DNA of 64,000 nt from Simiduia aestuariiviva (GTDB taxonomy: Bacteria > Pseudomonadota > Gammaproteobacteria > Pseudomonadales > Cellvibrionaceae): assembly GCF_014192475.1 (NCBI RefSeq), contig NZ_JACHXZ010000001.1, forward strand, positions 792,110-856,109. The letters run 5' to 3'. The notes beneath the pieces are model-generated. The model saw only the letters and a program-made list of their open reading frames with translations. It was not told the origin of the DNA and did not search any database. Each line of letters starts with the position of its first letter. Within the stretch, counting starts at the first letter, position 1. Of this stretch, positions 26,829-38,000 are shown piece after piece. The position numbers were made by a program, and so were the translations under genes.

Positions 26829-27584
26829 TCAGCTAATTGTTCCGGTGGTTCGTACTCTTCTACTACCTTTGACGGATTTTATTTTATTTTTTTCGCGTTT
26901 TTCTTTTAATTTTTGGTCAACGAGATTTTTTGCGGCGATTAAAAAGCCCACTACCAGAAACGCGCCGGGGGGCAAGATGGCCACTAAAAAACCGGAATAA
27001 TCATTCAACAAAACAACAGTCCAATTACCTGCCTGCTCGCCAAAAAGTAAATCCATGTTTGCCAGCAAGGTCCCGTGCCCGAGCAATTCCCTTACTGCGC
27101 CTATGGTTATTAGTACGGCGCCAAACCCCGTGCCCATCATCAAGCCATCGACAACTGAGGGGATTAATTTGTGTTTTGAAGCAAAGGCATCGGCTCGGCC
27201 AAGAATGGCGCAATTGGTGACGATGAGCGGAATAAAAATGCCCAGTATTTGATAGAGCTCATAGGTGAATGCTTTCATCAGCATTTCTGTACAAGTGGTA
27301 AAGGCGGCAATGATCATGACGAACACCGGCAGCCGAACTGCGTCGGAAACGTGATTTCGAATTAACGAGACGCATGTGTTTGAGCCCACTAATACCAGAA
27401 GTGTCGCGAGTGCCAAGCCCAAGGCATTTACCACAGAGCCAGACACTGCAAGTAGAGGGCATAGGCCCAGCAATTGTACTAATGCAGGGTTGTTGCTCCA
27501 CAAGCCGTTGCGAATGAGTTCACCATAGTCCACGCTTTTTTCTGCTGTGGATGGGGTTTCCATTTGGTCAGTGCTGGTGTTCAT
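26829..27584 (-). CDS. rsxE: Electron transport complex subunit RsxE
   Basis: A 251-residue integral membrane protein of the Rsx/Rnf complex, which moves electrons between NADH and ferredoxin, coupled to ion pumping in Rnf homologues and to reduction of SoxR in Escherichia coli. It has about six membrane segments; [20 protein letters not shown] and [19 protein letters not shown] are diagnostic. A Lys/Arg-rich tail ends the protein. It is the last gene of rsxABCDGE. Confidence 0.93.
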   Translation of the reverse strand: MNTSTDQMETPSTAEKSVDYGELIRNGLWSNNPALVQLLGLCPLLAVSGSVVNALGLALATLLVLVGSNTCVSLIRNHVSDAVRLPVFVMIIAAFTTCTEMLMKAFTYELYQILGIFIPLIVTNCAILGRADAFASKHKLIPSVVDGLMMGTGFGAVLITIGAVRELLGHGTLLANMDLLFGEQAGNWTVVLLNDYSGFLVAILPPGAFLVVGFLIAAKNLVDQKLKEKREKNKIKSVKGSRRVRTTGTIS

Positions 27585-28248
27585 TTTTCTGCCTCGCTGA
27601 GTGTGGCAGTTGAGTGTTATCTACGCTTTCGCCAGAAAACAATACATCGTGATTTTTTTGCACAAAACTGAGCGTGTGTTTTATTTTATTGATGACCGCG
27701 CGCGGTGTAATGGTGGCGCCGGTAAATTGATCGAATTGCCCACCATCTTTTTTAACGGCCCAGTGCTCTATAGATGGGTCGTTGAGTGAGCGATTGTTGA
27801 ACGCCAATATCCAGGGCGATTTTTTTAACTCGATTTTGTCACCTAAGCCGGGCGTTTCAGTATGCGCGAGTACGCGCACGCCAGCGATACTTTGATCGCT
27901 ATTGACGCCCACTATCAAATGAATGTTGCCGCTGTAACCATCTGGTGCTGTGGTTGGAATGATCACCGCGACAATGTCGCCATCCTTTCGTGCTCGATGA
28001 ATGCGGGTACCCTGTTTGGCGTTGAGCTGCGCTTGCCACTCTGGTTTGATGTCGAGCGTGTCGGTAAGTAATGCATTGTCGTGGGTCGCGGGCGGCAATA
28101 TTTCCAATAGCGCTTTGCGCGCCGCGTCGCGTTCTGCTTCGGCAATGGGCCCCTGAGTGAAGAGGTTAACTGTGGCGAGCAGGCTCGCTGTCAGAATGGC
28201 AAATCCACCCAGTAAAAGACTGTTAGCGCTAATAGATTTTGCGAGCAT
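27568..28248 (-). CDS. rsxG: Electron transport complex subunit RsxG
   Basis: A 226-residue protein with one N-terminal membrane helix and a periplasmic FMN-binding domain. The flavin is attached covalently to a threonine in [15 protein letters not shown]. Other marks are [13 protein letters not shown] and [10 protein letters not shown]. It overlaps rsxE by 17 bp and rsxD by 1 bp, as expected for a tightly packed operon. Confidence 0.93.
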   Translation of the reverse strand: MLAKSISANSLLLGGFAILTASLLATVNLFTQGPIAEAERDAARKALLEILPPATHDNALLTDTLDIKPEWQAQLNAKQGTRIHRARKDGDIVAVIIPTTAPDGYSGNIHLIVGVNSDQSIAGVRVLAHTETPGLGDKIELKKSPWILAFNNRSLNDPSIEHWAVKKDGGQFDQFTGATITPRAVINKIKHTLSFVQKNHDVLFSGESVDNTQLPHSARQKNEHQH

Positions 28249-29303
28249 TATTCGCTTTTCTCCGTCGCTTTGCGGGGCTTTGTGTGGCCGTAGGTGCGGG
28301 GCGTGGTGTAATAGTCAATAAACGGGGCGGCAAAATTCATGAGTAGTACAGCGAAGGCAACGGCATCGGGATAGTTACCCCAGGTGCGAATGCAAAAAAC
28401 CAATAGGCCAACACCCGCACCAAATATCAATCGCCCCTTTGTGGAGGTGGTGGAGGTTACTGGATCGGTAACGATGAAAAAGGCGCCGAGCATGGTGCCC
28501 CCAGACAGCAAATGTAGCCAGGGCGATCCCGCCGAATTGGAACTGCCCCCGTCATAAAATAGCGCTGACAGTAACAGCAGTGTGGCCAGCATGCCCACGG
28601 GCGCGTGCCACGTGAAAATGCGCTGTTGAAGTAGCAGGGCGCCACCGAGCAAGAAGCCAAGGTTGACCCATTCGAAGCCTGCACCCGCCCATTGCCCCGC
28701 GGCCAGTACGGGCGACTGTGCGTAGACATCCAGCACGAGTTCACCCGTGTTTTGGCGGAAGGCGTCGAGCGGTGTTGCCCCGGTAATACCGTCCGGTAAG
28801 CCTTGGGTGCCTTGGGCTAGGCCCAACAGTGTTTCTATTAGGGTGGGGGTTTGTTGGGTGAGTTCAGCCGGCAGTACCCATTGGGTCATGGGTAGGGGGA
28901 AGGAAATCAGCAATACCACGTAACCGACCATGGCCGGATTGAATGGGTTGTAACCCAAGCCGCCATAGAGATGCTTGGCGATGACGATGGCAAAAAATAC
29001 ACCTACAAAAATCAGCCACCACGGCACATAGGGCGGCAGCGCTAGCCCCAGTAAAATGCCGGTCACCAGCGCGCTACCGTCGCGCAGGTAGAAGCCAATG
29101 GGGCGCTTGCGCAGTTTGAGCGCAAGGGCTTCAAGTGCGAGTGCAAAAATGCTCGCCAACAGCACGTTTATCAGTGGCCCCGGGCCAAAGTGCCAAACCA
29201 GCGCCATTAAACCCGGCAGCGTCGCAAGGCACACGGTCAGCATAACCTGCGTGGTGCGGTTGGGGCCGGTGGCGTGGGGGGAGCTGATGCGCATCAATGC
29301 CAT
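28248..29303 (-). CDS. rsxD: Electron transport complex subunit RsxD
   Basis: A 351-residue membrane subunit with about ten hydrophobic segments and the flavin-attachment site GITGATPLDAFRQ. The motifs YGGLGYNPFNPAMVGYVVLL and FIVTDPVTSTTSTKGR are typical. An in-frame Met three codons on is an alternative start. It lies 8 bp after rsxC. Confidence 0.94.
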   Translation of the reverse strand: MALMRISSPHATGPNRTTQVMLTVCLATLPGLMALVWHFGPGPLINVLLASIFALALEALALKLRKRPIGFYLRDGSALVTGILLGLALPPYVPWWLIFVGVFFAIVIAKHLYGGLGYNPFNPAMVGYVVLLISFPLPMTQWVLPAELTQQTPTLIETLLGLAQGTQGLPDGITGATPLDAFRQNTGELVLDVYAQSPVLAAGQWAGAGFEWVNLGFLLGGALLLQQRIFTWHAPVGMLATLLLLSALFYDGGSSNSAGSPWLHLLSGGTMLGAFFIVTDPVTSTTSTKGRLIFGAGVGLLVFCIRTWGNYPDAVAFAVLLMNFAAPFIDYYTTPRTYGHTKPRKATEKSE

Positions 29304-29311
29304 AGCGGGCC

Positions 29312-31552
29312 TCAGGCGTTTTCCAATCTTGATTGAGTGTCGGCCAATTTATTGGCCAGTTTATCCGCCGCGGTGCGCAGTGCGTCCACGTGCGGGCTGC
29401 CTTCCGCTTCAGCGTCGGCCAGCTTTTGTCGGGCTTTATCTAGGCGCACTTCCAGTGAGCTGACTTGTTCGCGCAGCTTGTCGGTGTCGCTCATAGCAGC
29501 TCTGGCCGCTGCCTTCGCTTTTGCGCGTTCAATGGCCGCGGATGCGGCATCATCCGGTGCGCGTTCATCGGCGGTGGTTGGTGAGTGCGATGCCAATTCC
29601 TCTTGCGCTTCATTTAGCTTGGCGCGCAATTTATCGACACCGAGTTGCAGGGCTTCCACGTGTGCAGATTGCTCCGTCTGGGCTTGAGCCAGTTTTGCTT
29701 CAGCTTTTTGTAGGCGTTCCGACAGCGTAGCGATAGTGGCGTTGAGCTTCTCTAGGGGGCTCATCGTGAGCTTGGCTTTCGCGCGCTCGATGGCAGCGGC
29801 CACAGGGTCGTCTTTGGGGGCATCCTTGGCGTTGGCAAGTTTTTGCTGCACGTCAGTTAACTTTATTTCCGCAGTTTTCACTGCCGCGCGACACTTTTCT
29901 GCTTGCTCCTCGGTTTCCGCTTGGGACAATTTTTCTTGTGCTAGCGCAAGTCGTCCCTGTGCCGCGCTCAATTGGCGCTCGAGCTTCGCCCGTTGCTCGA
30001 CAGGCGATTGTTGGGCGCTGGCCTGTTGCGCTTTGGCCTTGGCAATGGCGGTGGCAACTGGGTCGGACGCCGTGCCGGCATTGGATTTCTTTTCGGCCAT
30101 TTTGGCTTTTGCGGCGGCCGCGGCTTTGGCTCGTTCGGCGCGCTTGGCCTCTTTTTCAGCTTCTTGTCGGGCAATGCGCTCCTGGCGGAAGGCGAAGCGT
30201 TCACGCGAGCGGTCGGCTTTTTCTTTGTCTACTTGGGCTTGGCGAATATCGCCTTTGGCGGCGCGATAATAGTGCACCAGTGGAATGGATGACGGGCACA
30301 CATAAGCGCAGGCGCCGCACTCAATGCAATCGAACAGGTTGTACGCCTCGAGCTTTTCGTGGTCTTGCGCGCGCGCATACCAATAAAGTTGTTGCGGTAG
30401 CAGGCTTGCGGGGCAGGCCTCGCTGCACATGCCGCATCGAATGCAGGCTTGGGCTGGCGGCGGCGCGGGCAGCTCTTGCTGGCTGGGGGCTAGGATGCAA
30501 TTGGTTGTTTTGACCACGGGCACATCGCCGGTTTCAATGGCGTAGCCCATCATTGGGCCACCCAACACGATGCGCGAGGCCTTAGCGGCTTGAAATCCGT
30601 GCGCAGCAAGCACATGCGCCACTGGCGTTCCGAGTCGAACTTCAACGTTGCGCTGCACATCCAGTGCTTCGCCCACGACCGTTGTGATGCGACTGATGAG
30701 TGGCTCACCCCGTACCACGGCGCGCCAGGCCGCCACGGCCGTGCCGACATTTTGCACCACGATGCCGATGTCGGCAGGGATTTTCCCCGCGGGTACTTCT
30801 CGGCCCGTCAAAATGGTGATCAGCTGTTTTTCGCCACCCGAGGGGTACTTAGTGGGAAATCCCGCGATTTCGATAGGGCTGCCCTCAGCGGCTGCGCGCA
30901 AGGCGGCAATGGCCTCGGGCTTATTGTCTTCGATGCCTATGACGACGCGATCGGGCTCGCCCAAGAGATACGCCATAAGCCGCGCGCCCTCGATGACTTG
31001 CTCGGGGCGATCGCGCATGAGGCGGTCATCGGCAGTAATGTAAGGCTCGCATTCGGTGCCGTTAAGAATCAGCGTGTCGATGGGCTGGTTGGCTTTTGGC
31101 GCGAGTTTGATGGCCGTGGGAAAGCCTGCGCCCCCCATGCCGGCTATGCCCGCCAAACGGATTTTCTGCACTAACTCCACCGGCTCCTGCGCGCGATAAT
31201 CGGGGCAGGGCTCGAGGTTGATCCAGGTGTCTAGACCGTCTGGTGCAATGACAATACAGGGGCCCGCAAAACCCGACGGGTGTGGCAGTGGTCGATCTTC
31301 GATGGCGATCACGCGGCCCGAGCTGGACGCGTGCACGGCGGCAGAGAATTGGCCGCCCGGCTGGGCAATGACTTGACCGGTCTTGACGTTGTCGCCCACG
31401 GCCACCACGGGTTCGGCTGGGGCACCCAAGTGTTGATTGAGCGGCAACACCAGTTCTGCCGGTAAATCTATATGGCCTAGGGGCGCGCGCAGGGATTGCT
31501 GTTTGTTTTCCGGTGGATGAATGCCGCCGGGAATGTTCCAGATTTGGGTCAT
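29312..31552 (-). CDS. rsxC: Electron transport complex subunit RsxC with extended C-terminal tail
   Basis: A 746-residue peripheral subunit. The first 440 residues show the RsxC core: GGIHPPENK, the NADH/FMN-binding region with [13 protein letters not shown], and two 4Fe-4S clusters ([24 protein letters not shown]). The remaining 300 residues form an Ala/Lys/Glu-rich coiled-coil tail with at least three repeats of the type [13 protein letters not shown] followed by a long heptad stretch. A frame opens earlier at 31609, but [10 protein letters not shown] at 31552 is the true start and overlaps the rsxB stop (ATGA). Confidence 0.94.
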   Translation of the reverse strand: MTQIWNIPGGIHPPENKQQSLRAPLGHIDLPAELVLPLNQHLGAPAEPVVAVGDNVKTGQVIAQPGGQFSAAVHASSSGRVIAIEDRPLPHPSGFAGPCIVIAPDGLDTWINLEPCPDYRAQEPVELVQKIRLAGIAGMGGAGFPTAIKLAPKANQPIDTLILNGTECEPYITADDRLMRDRPEQVIEGARLMAYLLGEPDRVVIGIEDNKPEAIAALRAAAEGSPIEIAGFPTKYPSGGEKQLITILTGREVPAGKIPADIGIVVQNVGTAVAAWRAVVRGEPLISRITTVVGEALDVQRNVEVRLGTPVAHVLAAHGFQAAKASRIVLGGPMMGYAIETGDVPVVKTTNCILAPSQQELPAPPPAQACIRCGMCSEACPASLLPQQLYWYARAQDHEKLEAYNLFDCIECGACAYVCPSSIPLVHYYRAAKGDIRQAQVDKEKADRSRERFAFRQERIARQEAEKEAKRAERAKAAAAAKAKMAEKKSNAGTASDPVATAIAKAKAQQASAQQSPVEQRAKLERQLSAAQGRLALAQEKLSQAETEEQAEKCRAAVKTAEIKLTDVQQKLANAKDAPKDDPVAAAIERAKAKLTMSPLEKLNATIATLSERLQKAEAKLAQAQTEQSAHVEALQLGVDKLRAKLNEAQEELASHSPTTADERAPDDAASAAIERAKAKAAARAAMSDTDKLREQVSSLEVRLDKARQKLADAEAEGSPHVDALRTAADKLANKLADTQSRLENA

Positions 31553-32148
31553 GCGGCCTGGTGTTCCTTGCGATCGGTGGCGATAAGATCCGCTTTCGGC
31601 GGCTCCCACGTCCAGCTGCTGAGTGTGGTCTGCACGGGAATCATGTCGATGCAGTCAACAGGGCAGGGGTCAACGCACAAATCGCAGCCGGTGCACTCGT
31701 CGGCAATGACTGTATGCATCTGCTTGGCGGCGCCCAAAATGGCGTCCATGGGGCAGGCCTGAATGCATTTTGTGCAGCCGATGCATTCGTCCTCGCGAAT
31801 ATAGGCCACCGTGGGAATATCGGATTCTTCGCCATGCTCTTCATCGAGTGTGGGCGCTTCAACATCCAGTAAATCGGCGATGGCATTGATGGTGCTCTGC
31901 CCGCCCGGCGGGCATTTGTTGATGGGCTCGCCGTTGGCAATTCCCTGCGCGTAGGGTCGGCAGCCGGGATGGCCGCACTGTCCACACTGGGTTTGCGGCA
32001 GCAAAGCATCAATTTGCGCAACCACGGGGTCGCCTTCCACTTTAAAGCGCACCGCCGCAAAGCCGAGCACAGCGCCGAATATCAGCGACAAGCTGCCGAG
32101 CGCAATGAGTGCGCTGGCGATCGGGTGGTGGCTAATCAGCTCAATCAT
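31549..32148 (-). CDS. rsxB: Electron transport complex subunit RsxB
   Basis: A 199-residue ferredoxin-like subunit. A hydrophobic N-terminal helix is followed by a CGQCGHPGC cluster and then two 4Fe-4S binding sites, [12 protein letters not shown] and [12 protein letters not shown]. It receives electrons within the Rsx complex. It overlaps rsxC by 4 bp and lies 8 bp after rsxA. Confidence 0.95.
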   Translation of the reverse strand: MIELISHHPIASALIALGSLSLIFGAVLGFAAVRFKVEGDPVVAQIDALLPQTQCGQCGHPGCRPYAQGIANGEPINKCPPGGQSTINAIADLLDVEAPTLDEEHGEESDIPTVAYIREDECIGCTKCIQACPMDAILGAAKQMHTVIADECTGCDLCVDPCPVDCIDMIPVQTTLSSWTWEPPKADLIATDRKEHQAA

Positions 32149-32156
32149 AATCTTGC

Positions 32157-32732
32157 CTATACCAGCCCGCCGAAGCCCATGAAAGCCAGCGACATTAAAC
32201 CGGCGGTAATCATGCCGATGGCTGCACCCTGAAACGGCACGGGCACGTCGGCGGCCGCTAAGCGCTCACGCATGGCGGAAAACAAAACCAACACCAAGGA
32301 AAAGCCCAGGGCTGCCCCAAATCCATAGAGGGATGACTCCACAAAATTGTGGGCGTGTGAGGTGTTTTGCAAGGCCACGCCGAGCACGGCGCAGTTGGTG
32401 GTAATCAGGGGTAGAAACACGCCCAGCACCCGGTACAGCAGAGGGCTGGTTTTTTCGATGAACATTTTGGCGAACTGCACCACCACCGCAATAACCAAAA
32501 TAAAGGCAATGGTGCGCAAATACTCCAAGCCCAGTGGCATGAGTACCCAGGTGTTGACGAGGTAGCTGGCGATAGACGCAAGGGTGAGCACAAAGGTGGT
32601 GGCGCCGCCCATGCCGATGGCGGTTTCGAGTTTGTTCGAGACACCCATGAACGGACACAGGCCCAGAAACTGAACCAGCACAAAGTTGTTCACCAAAATG
32701 GTGCTGAGCATGATGACGGCAAATTCGGTCAT
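32157..32732 (-). CDS. rsxA: Electron transport complex subunit RsxA
   Basis: A 191-residue integral membrane subunit with about six hydrophobic segments; [19 protein letters not shown] and the mid-protein [13 protein letters not shown] mirror the related motifs of RsxE, its pseudo-symmetric partner. It is the first gene of the operon; the 164 bp gap to the end of metG should hold the promoter. Confidence 0.95.
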   Translation of the reverse strand: MTEFAVIMLSTILVNNFVLVQFLGLCPFMGVSNKLETAIGMGGATTFVLTLASIASYLVNTWVLMPLGLEYLRTIAFILVIAVVVQFAKMFIEKTSPLLYRVLGVFLPLITTNCAVLGVALQNTSHAHNFVESSLYGFGAALGFSLVLVLFSAMRERLAAADVPVPFQGAAIGMITAGLMSLAFMGFGGLV

Positions 32733-32896
32733 TGCAGGTTTTCGCTCTTAGCCAGTGCCCAAAGGGCAAGTTCGCCGGTAGTGAGTGGGCGCCTATTATC
32801 GCTGTGGCATTTATAGCCATCAATACAAGTACTTATTAGTGCTTATATTGGTTGTGAATATGCTTAAGCCTGAGCGGGCTGGGCCCGCTCGCTGGA

Positions 32897-34909
32897 TTAC
32901 ATCACGCGTTGGCCGGGTTTGGCGCCCGCGTGAGGTTCCATCAGGTAGATTTCCTTTTTACCGGGGCCCGCGGCCACCACCATGCCTTCGCTCATGCCGA
33001 ATTTCATCTTGCGCGGCGCCAGGTTGGCCACCATGACGGTGAGTTTGCCCACTAGATCTTCGGGCTTATAGGCAGATTTTATGCCGGAGAACACGTTGCG
33101 GGTTTCGCCACCCAGATCCAAGGTCAGTTGCAGCAGTTTGTCGGCACCCTCTACGTGCTGTGCATCTTTAATCAGGGCGACGCGCAGGTCCACTTTGGCA
33201 AAGTCATCAAAGGAAATTTCTGGGGCAATGGGCTCATCGGCCAGTGGGCCGGTGGCTTTTACGGGTTCAGCTTCAGGTTGTTTATTGGCTTCAATCATGG
33301 CGTCTACTGCTTTGGTGTCTACACGGGTCATTAGCGGGTTAAAGGTGTTGATGGGCTGGCCTGCGCGGTAGCTGATGGGCGTTTCCCAGCTCAGCGTTTC
33401 GCCTAAAAATGCCTCGGCCGCTTCAGTCATGGCGGGCAGCACAGGTTTTAAATAGGTTAACAGCGCGCGGAACATATTGATGCCCAGCGAGCAAATGGCC
33501 AGCACTTCGGCCTCGGTGCCTTCCTGTTTAGCCAGAGACCATGGCGCCTTGGCGGCGATATATTCGTTTGCCTGATCGGCCAGTGCCATGATCTCGCGCA
33601 TCGCGCGGCCGAATTCGCGATCCTCGTAGAGTTTGGCAATGCTATCGCCGGCGTCGACGAATTGAGCCCACAGTTCGGGTTCTGGGTTGTCGGCCAATAC
33701 GCCACCGGCTTTGTTGACAAACTTGGCCGTGCGACTGGCGATGTTGACCACTTTGCCCACCAAGTCGGAATTCACTCGGTTGACGAAATCTTCTAAATTC
33801 AGGTCCAGATCATCGACGCCGCCGGTGAGTTTGGCGGCGAAGTAATAGCGTAAATACTCGGGATTTAAGTGCTCCAAATAACTCTTCGCATTAATAAAGG
33901 TGCCGCGGGACTTGGACATCTTCTTGCCGTTCACGGTTAAGAATCCGTGCACGCACACCTTGGTGGGTGTGCGGAACTGGGCTGAAGACAGCATGGCGGG
34001 CCAGAACAGGGCGTGGAAGTTGACGATGTCTTTGCCGATGAAGTGGTACAGCTCGGCGCTGGAATCTTTGTTCCAGATGGCGTCCCAGTCGGCACCGGTG
34101 CGATCGCACAGGTGTTTGTGCGCCGCCATGTAGCCGATGGGTGCGTCTAGCCACACGTAAAAGAATTTGTCTTTTTCGCCGGGAATCTCAAAGCCGAAGT
34201 AGGGGGCGTCGCGGGAGATGTCCCACTCTTGGAGGCCGGCATCCAGCCACTCGGCCAGTTTATTGGCCACTTCGGTCTGCAGGTGACCTGCGCGGGTCCA
34301 ATCCTTTAAGAAATCCTGAAAGGCGGGCAGGCGAAAGAAAAAGTGTTCTGAATCTTTGGTGATGGGGGTGGCGCCCGAGATGACCGAGCGCGGGTTGATC
34401 AAGTCGGCCGGTGCGTAGGTGGCACCGCAGGCTTCACAGTTGTCGCCGTATTGGTCGTCCGTTTTGCACTTGGGGCAAGTGCCCTTAATGTATCGATCGG
34501 CCAGAAACAGTTGTTTCTCTGGATCAAAGGCCTGGGTGATCTTGCGGCTGGCGATATGGCCATTGGCTTTTAGGCGCTCGTAGATCAGCGCCGACAACAC
34601 CTTGTTCTCCTCTGAGTGGGTGGAGTGGTAGTTGTGGTGGTTGATCAAAAAGCCTTGAAAGTCGGCCATGTGCTCGGCCTTCATGTTTTCGATATGGGCC
34701 TCTGGGCTGATACCCAGCTCCTCGGCCTTGAGCATGATGGCGGTGCCATGGGCATCGTCGGCACACACGTAGGTACAGTCGTGGCCGCGGGTCTGTTGAA
34801 AGCGAACCCAGATGTCCGTTTGGATGTGTTCTAACAAGTGTCCGAGGTGCAGCGACCCATTGGCATAGGGCAGGGCGCTGGTCACCAGAATTTGACGGCG
34901 TTGGCTCAT
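32897..34909 (-). CDS. metG: Methionyl-tRNA synthetase
   Basis: A 670-residue enzyme that charges methionine onto tRNA, including the initiator. The class I motifs are [10 protein letters not shown] (HIGH-type) and [10 protein letters not shown] (KMSKS). A zinc knuckle has CPKC and CEAC. The C-terminal 110 residues form the tRNA-binding dimerisation domain with [14 protein letters not shown]. The frame continues to 35038, but [14 protein letters not shown] at 34909 is the true start. It is divergent from apbC, 200 bp away. Confidence 0.96.
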   Translation of the reverse strand: MSQRRQILVTSALPYANGSLHLGHLLEHIQTDIWVRFQQTRGHDCTYVCADDAHGTAIMLKAEELGISPEAHIENMKAEHMADFQGFLINHHNYHSTHSEENKVLSALIYERLKANGHIASRKITQAFDPEKQLFLADRYIKGTCPKCKTDDQYGDNCEACGATYAPADLINPRSVISGATPITKDSEHFFFRLPAFQDFLKDWTRAGHLQTEVANKLAEWLDAGLQEWDISRDAPYFGFEIPGEKDKFFYVWLDAPIGYMAAHKHLCDRTGADWDAIWNKDSSAELYHFIGKDIVNFHALFWPAMLSSAQFRTPTKVCVHGFLTVNGKKMSKSRGTFINAKSYLEHLNPEYLRYYFAAKLTGGVDDLDLNLEDFVNRVNSDLVGKVVNIASRTAKFVNKAGGVLADNPEPELWAQFVDAGDSIAKLYEDREFGRAMREIMALADQANEYIAAKAPWSLAKQEGTEAEVLAICSLGINMFRALLTYLKPVLPAMTEAAEAFLGETLSWETPISYRAGQPINTFNPLMTRVDTKAVDAMIEANKQPEAEPVKATGPLADEPIAPEISFDDFAKVDLRVALIKDAQHVEGADKLLQLTLDLGGETRNVFSGIKSAYKPEDLVGKLTVMVANLAPRKMKFGMSEGMVVAAGPGKKEIYLMEPHAGAKPGQRVM

Positions 34910-35109
34910 TGACGATCTCTCAAGGCAAAGTCGTGGGCTGCCAAGCGCGGCAGCATAAAAACGGCGAACTATAGCATTTTTAGTGGCGCATAGCAGGGTT
35001 GAGCGCAAGGCATTCGATGCGTGCCATATTGGCCCCAAAACCCATCGCTAAATCGGCTAAACTAGCCGCCCTGAGTCCGGCATTGCGCCCCCCCAAGCTA
35101 GGAGATTTC

Positions 35110-36195
35110 ATGAACAGCCCCGATCGAGATGCCATTTACCAAGCGTTGGCCTTTGTAAAGGACCCGTGCACCGGCAGAAGTCTGACTGCGTTGGACGCAG
35201 TGACTGGCATAGAGATCAGTGATAACGACATCAACGTGCACCTAGTATTGGGTTATCCGGCACTGAGCTTGAAATCGCAAATTGAAGAGTCGGTGTGCAT
35301 TGCGGTCAGTACCGTGGAAGGTGTGGCATCGGTGACCACCGATCTGGGTTGGCTGATTAAGCCCAAGGCGACGGCCAATCAAAAAGAACCCCTGCCCAAT
35401 GTGGCCAATATCATTGCGGTGGCCTCGGGCAAGGGCGGTGTGGGAAAGTCGACCACCACCACTAATTTGGCGCTGGCGTTGGCCGCCGAAGGTGCCAAGG
35501 TTGGCGTGCTCGACGCCGACATTTATGGGCCCAGCCAGCCGCAAATGTTTGGCGTGGGCAATGTGCGGCCGCAAATCCGCGGTCAAAAGCACATGGAGCC
35601 CATCGAGGCTTATGGTATCCAATTGAATTCCATGGGCTTTTTGGTGACCGAGCAAACCCCCATGATCTGGCGCGGGCCCATGGTTAGCGGTGCATTACAG
35701 CAACTCTTAAGTTTGACGCTCTGGCATGATCTCGATTATTTGCTGATAGATATGCCGCCGGGTACCGGTGATATTCAGCTAACCCTGGCGCAATCAGTGC
35801 CTGTGACCGGTGCCGTAATTGTCACCACCCCGCAGGACATTGCCTTGCTGGACGCCAAAAAAGGTATCGAGATGTTTCGCAAGGTGAGCGTGCCGGTGTT
35901 GGGCGTAGTGGAAAATATGGCCACTCACGTGTGCTCTGAATGCGGCCATGAAGAGCACATTTTTGGTGAAGGTGGCGGTGCCCGCATCGCGGTGGACTAT
36001 CAAACCCAGTGCCTGGGCTCACTGCCTTTGACGTTGTCGATCCGCGAGCAAATGGATCGTGGGCAACCCACGTTGGTGGCGGAACCCGAGTCTGAAGTCT
36101 CCGATACCTATCGTCGCATTGCTCGGCAAATGGCGGCCAATCTTTGGCTGGCAGAGGGCGCGCAGGTTCCAGCCATCGAAATCGATGATGATTGA
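35110..36195 (+). CDS. apbC: Iron-sulfur cluster carrier protein ApbC (Mrp)
   Basis: A 361-residue P-loop ATPase that carries 4Fe-4S clusters to target proteins. The first 90 residues form a MIP18-like domain. The ATP site is VASGKGGVGKSTTTTNLALA, followed by DADIYGPSQPQM and DMPPGTGDIQLTL. The cluster-ligand C-x-x-C is CSECGHEE. The start at 35110 has a taggag site; the frame opens earlier at 34999, but that part overlaps the metG upstream region. The metG-apbC neighbourhood is common in gammaproteobacteria. Confidence 0.95.
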   Translation: MNSPDRDAIYQALAFVKDPCTGRSLTALDAVTGIEISDNDINVHLVLGYPALSLKSQIEESVCIAVSTVEGVASVTTDLGWLIKPKATANQKEPLPNVANIIAVASGKGGVGKSTTTTNLALALAAEGAKVGVLDADIYGPSQPQMFGVGNVRPQIRGQKHMEPIEAYGIQLNSMGFLVTEQTPMIWRGPMVSGALQQLLSLTLWHDLDYLLIDMPPGTGDIQLTLAQSVPVTGAVIVTTPQDIALLDAKKGIEMFRKVSVPVLGVVENMATHVCSECGHEEHIFGEGGGARIAVDYQTQCLGSLPLTLSIREQMDRGQPTLVAEPESEVSDTYRRIARQMAANLWLAEGAQVPAIEIDDD

Positions 36196-36445
36196 TTCGC
36201 TTCAGCCTTGTGCACCGCCGCGCTGCGAGGCGGGCGGTGGTGTCAATCCCCGCGTACCAGCTACGCAAATCACTTTAATGCGCTGAGTTTTGGCGTCTTT
36301 TATCGGTTTGTAATATCAACTGAATTGACTGTGCAGCGCGCGGTGCATTTGTTATGTTTACTGCCATCGCTTATCAAGGCAATGTCTTAGCCGCTGCGTT
36401 GGGCGACCTCTGAAATAATCACAACATAAATACGTGAGGTGTTCG
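36196..36445. other. Gap after apbC
   Basis: A GC-rich inverted repeat (caccgcc near 36212 facing ggcggtg near 36237) follows apbC but has no T run, so termination here is uncertain. No gene was found in the rest of the gap. Confidence 0.4.
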
Positions 36446-36838
36446 ATGGATAGAAAATTTTTACTGACTGCGTTTGGTTACGGGCTGTTGGGATTACTGC
36501 TGGGTATTTACATGGCAGCAACTAAAAATCATGGCCAGCTTGTGGCCCATGCGCACATTATGTTGTTGGGTTTTGTGGTGTCGTTTATTTATGCGGCGGT
36601 ATACAAAGTGTGGCAAATCGATGGCGCCAGTGCCATGGCGAAGGTGCAGTACTACGCTCACCAAGTGGGCACGGTATTTTTACTGCTCGGTTTATTCCTT
36701 ATGTACGGACGCTACGCGCCGGCAAACGTAGTGGGCCCGATGTTGGGTGTGGCTTCTATGGTGGTGCTGCTGGGCTTCGTATTGATGAAGGTCATGCTCA
36801 TCAAAGCGTTGAGATCCGGTGCTGCCCCACAGGAGTGA
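36446..36838 (+). CDS. Small membrane protein with histidine-rich helix, function unknown
   Basis: A 130-residue protein with four hydrophobic segments. Helix 2 begins with HGQLVAHAHIMLLGFV, where histidines are placed much as in haem-ligating helices of heme-copper oxidases and NnrS proteins. This could mean haem or copper binding, but no family is assigned. The ATG at 36446 has a gaggtg site; an ATG at 36434 is in frame. It precedes a lipocalin lipoprotein gene by 59 bp. Confidence 0.72.
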   Translation: MDRKFLLTAFGYGLLGLLLGIYMAATKNHGQLVAHAHIMLLGFVVSFIYAAVYKVWQIDGASAMAKVQYYAHQVGTVFLLLGLFLMYGRYAPANVVGPMLGVASMVVLLGFVLMKVMLIKALRSGAAPQE

Positions 36839-36897
36839 TCTGTGAGTAGCGGTGCATCGTAAAGATCAAATAATCATTGTGGATGATGGGGGTTTTT

Positions 36898-37437
36898 ATG
36901 GTGCGCTTGTTTTTTGTGCTGGCCTGTATGGGCCTGCTGGCAGGATGTACCGGCGCACCGAAAGGTATTGCGCCGGTAGAAAATTTTAACGCCAAACGCT
37001 ATCAAGGCCTTTGGTATGAAATTGCGCGATCTGATAATCGTTTTGAACGGGGATTGAGTCGTGTAACGGCCACCTATACCTTGCGAGAGGACGGTGGCAT
37101 TGCGGTGCTAAATCGCGGCTACGATGCGCAGGCTGAGCAGTGGAAATCCGCTCAAGGGCGCGCGTATTTTGTGGCTAAACCAGACCTCGGCCATTTAAAG
37201 GTTTCATTTTTCGGGCCCTTCTATGCGGCCTATGTTATCTATCATCTAGACCCCGAATACCGCTACGCCTTCGTGACTGGCCACAATCGCGATTACCTCT
37301 GGTTGCTGTCGCGCGAGCCAAAGATACCTTCGGCGTTGCGTCAGCAGTTTATGAATCAAGCCGCCGCACTCGGATTTGATACGCAGTCGCTCGTGTGGGT
37401 TGAGCAAGAAGTGCAACAGCAGGCAGTGCAGGAATAG
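36898..37437 (+). CDS. Lipocalin family lipoprotein (Blc-like)
   Basis: A protein of about 179 residues. The N-terminus has a lipoprotein signal ending LLAGC. The lipocalin signature is FNAKRYQGLWYEIARSDNRF, followed by alternating strands ending in YLWLLSREPKIP. Bacterial lipocalins such as Blc sit in the outer membrane and bind fatty acids or lysophospholipids. ATG codons at 36877 and 36886 are in frame; 36898 follows a ggggg stretch and is chosen. Confidence 0.88.
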   Translation: MVRLFFVLACMGLLAGCTGAPKGIAPVENFNAKRYQGLWYEIARSDNRFERGLSRVTATYTLREDGGIAVLNRGYDAQAEQWKSAQGRAYFVAKPDLGHLKVSFFGPFYAAYVIYHLDPEYRYAFVTGHNRDYLWLLSREPKIPSALRQQFMNQAAALGFDTQSLVWVEQEVQQQAVQE

Positions 37438-37564
37438 GCGATGGTCGTTAGTTGAATTTCGGTTAACGCATGCGGTGCTAATGCAATGTAGTGCGTTGGT
37501 TTTGTGTTTATATGCGCGTAAGGTGAGTGGAGACGTTTTTTGGAGCGTCTAACATGGAGCGCCT

Positions 37565-37972
37565 ATGACCCTTCCACCTGACGAGCCAGATGCAGACGAT
37601 TCAACGGGTACAATTCGGTTTTTGGATGTGCGCGCAACGGCATTGGTGTTGGCGTTTATTGGCGTCATGTGGTTGATCACGGGGCTAGAAGAAACCGAAA
37701 TCCCAGAGCGCATCAAAACTGCGCAACACTGTATCCATATTCTTTTCTGGCAGGCGCTGGCATTTTACGTGGGTGGGTTTATCGGCGAGTGGCTGCCACG
37801 AGTCGCCTTGGTATGTTTTTCGTTGGTGATAGCCGTGGGTGTCGGGCGCTTGGTGGCCGTTGCGGGGCCTATGCTTTACGGGCCGGACTTGGTGTTGCTA
37901 TTTAATGGTGTCATGGCGTGGCTGGTGTGGAAGGCAGCAGGGCGGTTTCGAAATTTAAAACCACCCAGCTGA
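37565..37972 (+). CDS. Hypothetical membrane protein
   Basis: A 135-residue protein with an acidic N-terminus (DEPDADDSTG) and about four hydrophobic segments. ggag lies five bases before the ATG. No family was recognised with confidence; DUF4345-type membrane proteins have a similar layout. It lies between the lipocalin and rhlE, which is convergent to it. Confidence 0.6.
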   Translation: MTLPPDEPDADDSTGTIRFLDVRATALVLAFIGVMWLITGLEETEIPERIKTAQHCIHILFWQALAFYVGGFIGEWLPRVALVCFSLVIAVGVGRLVAVAGPMLYGPDLVLLFNGVMAWLVWKAAGRFRNLKPPS

Positions 37973-38000
37973 TTCGACCGATATCACAGATAATTAATAA

